In this document: positions 7,801 through 8,673 of the stretch, one piece after another
How positions within the stretch are numbered: position 1 is the stretch's first letter
Layout: each line of letters begins with the position of its first letter
Source: Candidatus Poribacteria bacterium
Lineage (GTDB): Bacteria > Poribacteria > WGA-4E > WGA-3G
Direction of reading: 5' to 3'
Length of the DNA stretch: 8,673 nt
Assembly: GCA_009835515.1 (NCBI GenBank)
Contig: VXXH01000129.1
Span: 1 to 8,673 of the forward strand
Position numbers and translations under genes: made by a program
The notes under the pieces: generated by a model
What the model was told of the DNA's origin: nothing
Database searches by the model: none
Seen by the model: only the letters and a program-made list of their open reading frames with translations

Positions 7801-8469
7801 CATTTTAAAACCGTGCTTTACCAGTACCGGGGTGAAGCGGAGAAAGTAATGACCTCAGCAACACAGATGCTACAGATATGTCAAGCGCACGGATTTTCCG
7901 CATGGGAAGCCGCAGCAATGGTGCTGAAGGGTTGGGCATTCGTAGCGCTGAACTGTCCTGAAGAAGGCATCGCGATGATTCGTGAAGGCATCGACGCCTG
8001 GAAAGAGACAAGAGGTGAACTCCTGATGCCTCTCTTTCTCGCACTGCTCGCACAAGCGTACCAACGCGCTGGACAATATAGTTTAGCCTTACAGACACTT
8101 GATGCTGCATTGCGTGTCATTACACGTACAGGAGAACGCACCTATGCTGCAGAACTCGCTCGACAGAAGGGTGAACTCTGTCTTATCCTCGCTCAGGAAA
8201 CTGGAAATAACCGACCAACTGTTGCACAAGCGGAATCCTATTTTCAGGAAGCATTAGCGATAGCACGGCAACAAGACGCAAAATCATGGGAACTCCGAGC
8301 TGCGATCAGTTTAAGTGAATTATGGCAGACGCAAAATCGTGGTGAAGACGCATATAACCTACTTAAACCGATATACACATGGTTCTCAGAAGGTTTGGAT
8401 ACAAATGACCTTGTACGTGCCGAAAATCTCTTACAAGCATTAGAAATTTTCGCACCTACTTCTGAATAA
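4867..8469 (+). CDS. Zinc-ribbon / class III nucleotide cyclase / STAND-type ATPase / TPR protein
   Basis: A 1200-residue multidomain signalling protein. Residues 6-22 form a zinc ribbon (Cys6, Cys9, Cys19, Cys22). A class III adenylate/guanylate cyclase domain spans about 53-235. It has metal-binding Asp62 (FCDIVDST) and Asp106 (RYFGDGV), substrate-contacting Asp177 (DIVGKTPN), and transition-state Asn184 and Arg188. The usual substrate lysine is Arg102, so the nucleotide is uncertain. The ATPase begins at about 250 (PLIGRERE) with Walker A GEAGIGKS (284-291) and Walker B ILFVVED (441-447). GVPLFVEEL (568-576) and FRHPLLRETAYQSLL (682-696) are typical of this cyclase-ATPase family. A polar insertion sits at about 485-528. 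From about 700 to the end are helical TPR-like repeats. Role by family: the TPR/ATPase half senses a ligand or partner and controls cyclic nucleotide synthesis in the cytoplasm. The signal and product are unknown. Confidence 0.92.
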   Translation: MQHKLCTNCGFLNPSFKFCGECGMPLDGTPRSPEFPAADTVPIEQTLPHGAERRQLTVLFCDIVDSTAFTEKLDPEELRNLLEVYRTCIMEVVLAQNGHIARYFGDGVLVYFGYPIAHEDAAHRAVRAALGIVAAIETLNPHLHTTFGVEISVRISLDTGRVVVWHISGQEAPEAIDIVGKTPNVAARMEKLATPNTVVIGDTTHQLVEGFFKCEALGASVLRGISQPVNIYQVSGEIPAQSRLDIASESGLTPLIGREREVERLKQGWAQALAANGQALLIEGEAGIGKSRCVQMIQEHAESHPDAVTLESRCSPYYQNSPLYPILSLFQEHVVQFTSTDTAQIRLEKLENLLRDYNVPTVGQDTEAQAHTSETLPLLAELLDIPFEIQRRTETGTSARLYGKPVKQDTYPSEWRRSQRRQQTLEVLVQVLLKMSEQKPILFVVEDLHWIDPSSIEFLTLLIEKIENARIFTILSWRSDTHPSMVYKSRHNVQSNEDGNSQAVPDGNVTNSAIDREILEKLLRPAWANTLQLEALTPPEVETMIQHVAGDTQLPPNLFTQIVEMTEGVPLFVEELTQMMLEGDALDTTSSQPQTMQVPVTLQDLLTARLDELGTAKEIVQLGATLGREWTAELLHKIASGVDLGNNIFTDFASLKDELDKLVNAFILNRNEMPDNRFRYTFRHPLLRETAYQSLLKSKRQQYHQQIAEVLESTDGFQPELVAYHYTEAGLPEKAVDYWHSAAHRALERSANVEGVRHIMQGLAALETLSTKINTPELQEAVQRRELELQTTLGTALIATKGYASPEVEVAYTRARELLETLEKREEAALVDGSDVLLDRVKDLRFPVLFGLWLSHLVRGRLRSARELGEACVAIAKQTENQAFEVEAHRALGATLYYLSEFNNALAQLEAGIERYQPQQHPVPAFLHYAAEPGMTLLAYSAPLLWCIGYPIQAEERINQAAIIGKDTNHPFSEAVSLHFKTVLYQYRGEAEKVMTSATQMLQICQAHGFSAWEAAAMVLKGWAFVALNCPEEGIAMIREGIDAWKETRGELLMPLFLALLAQAYQRAGQYSLALQTLDAALRVITRTGERTYAAELARQKGELCLILAQETGNNRPTVAQAESYFQEALAIARQQDAKSWELRAAISLSELWQTQNRGEDAYNLLKPIYTWFSEGLDTNDLVRAENLLQALEIFAPTSE

Positions 8470-8472
8470 ATG

Positions 8473-8487
8473 GTTATCAGTTTTCAG
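8473..8487 (+). repeat. TTATCAGTTTTCAG repeat copy behind the cyclase stop codon
   Basis: GTTATCAGTTTTCAG begins 3 nt after the stop codon and is identical to bases 3954-3968 behind the protease gene. Confidence 0.7.
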
Positions 8488-8496
8488 CACGGTTTT

Positions 8497-8525
8497 CTGC
8501 GAAAATCTTTCAGTTTGCTTCGCAG
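8497..8525. other. Hairpin downstream of the cyclase gene
   Basis: CTGCGAA (8497-8503) pairs with TTCGCAG (8519-8525) around a 15-nt loop, 27 nt after the cyclase stop codon. No T-run follows on the + strand, so it is a weak terminator candidate at best. Confidence 0.3.
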
Positions 8526-8572
8526 TGAGAAAAAGAGGAAACCTTAGAACTATCAAAAACCTCCTTTACTGC

Positions 8573-8665
8573 TCATCGGTCATCAGTTATTGGTTGAATG
8601 AGTCATCAGTTATCAGGTACAAAATTCCTCTTAACTGAAAACTGAGTACTGAAAACTGAAAACTA
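8573..8665. repeat. Cluster of forward and inverted TCAGTT-type repeats
   Basis: Forward units (TCATCGGTCATCAGTTAT at 8573-8590, TCATCAGTTATCAG at 8603-8616) face reverse-complement units (8627-8665, three ACTGAAAACT-type copies). The two halves form an imperfect inverted repeat. Bases 8627-8645 are the exact reverse complement of 3958-3976. The window ends in AAAGGA (8668-8673), which could be the ribosome binding site of a next gene outside the window. Confidence 0.75.
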
Positions 8666-8673
8666 TTAAAGGA

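Noticed and set aside
4060..8469. Antiviral defence system of the Pycsar or CBASS type
   Set aside because: A cyclase and STAND-like ATPase are present, but no cyclic-nucleotide-activated effector (nuclease, TIR, pore protein) lies beside them; the domain order fits a common signalling family.
8573..8665. CRISPR array
   Set aside because: Units are short, in both orientations, irregularly spaced and lack unique spacers of constant length; no cas gene is present.

Overview
This is a bacterial window of moderate GC content. All five recognisable genes lie on the + strand: a 5'-truncated Crp/FNR-type regulator, an M28 metallopeptidase, a secreted S1C (HtrA/DegP-type) serine protease with two PDZ domains, a small membrane-anchored TPR protein, and a very large zinc-ribbon / class III nucleotide cyclase / STAND-type ATPase / TPR protein. 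The gene style (a giant cyclase-ATPase-TPR protein) and the abundant 'atcagttatcagttttcag' repeats between genes resemble uncultured lineages such as Candidatus Poribacteria. That assignment is an impression from memory, not a proof; no phylogenetic marker lies in the window.

Layout. Bases 1-869 hold the end of the Crp-like regulator. Its 3' end overlaps the start of the M28 peptidase (820-2199) by 50 bp, which suggests translational coupling. The gene-free stretch 2200-2509 holds a plausible intrinsic terminator and a 134-bp MITE-like element (2295-2428). The element has 9-bp perfect terminal inverted repeats and a flanking CTAA direct repeat. Inside it is a striking core: a 13-bp stem closing three back-to-back hairpins of exactly 16 nt each, a cloverleaf-like four-way junction. 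The S1C protease follows (2510-3928); it has no Shine-Dalgarno and a -10-like box very close to its ATG, so its mRNA could be leaderless.

After the protease comes a repeat-bearing spacer, then the TPR protein (4060-4776, good Shine-Dalgarno) and, 90 bp later, the 1200-residue cyclase/ATPase (4867-8469). A 7-bp hairpin abuts the cyclase Shine-Dalgarno. The TPR and cyclase genes are bracketed by a 19-bp exact inverted repeat (3958-3976 and 8627-8645), part of the same dispersed repeat family. Copies of this family also sit right behind the stop codons of the TPR gene and the cyclase gene. The last 204 bases contain only repeats, one hairpin and a possible ribosome binding site at the very edge.

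How the genes may work together. The cyclase could make a cyclic nucleotide under control of its ATPase/TPR sensor half, and the Crp-like protein has a cyclic-nucleotide-binding fold with the arginine of the phosphate-binding cassette. A local cyclic-nucleotide circuit is thus possible, but the genes are about 4 kb apart and the link is inference. The two peptidases look like general peptide or envelope protein turnover enzymes. I see no clear evidence for a new multi-gene system; the most unusual structure is the cloverleaf MITE.
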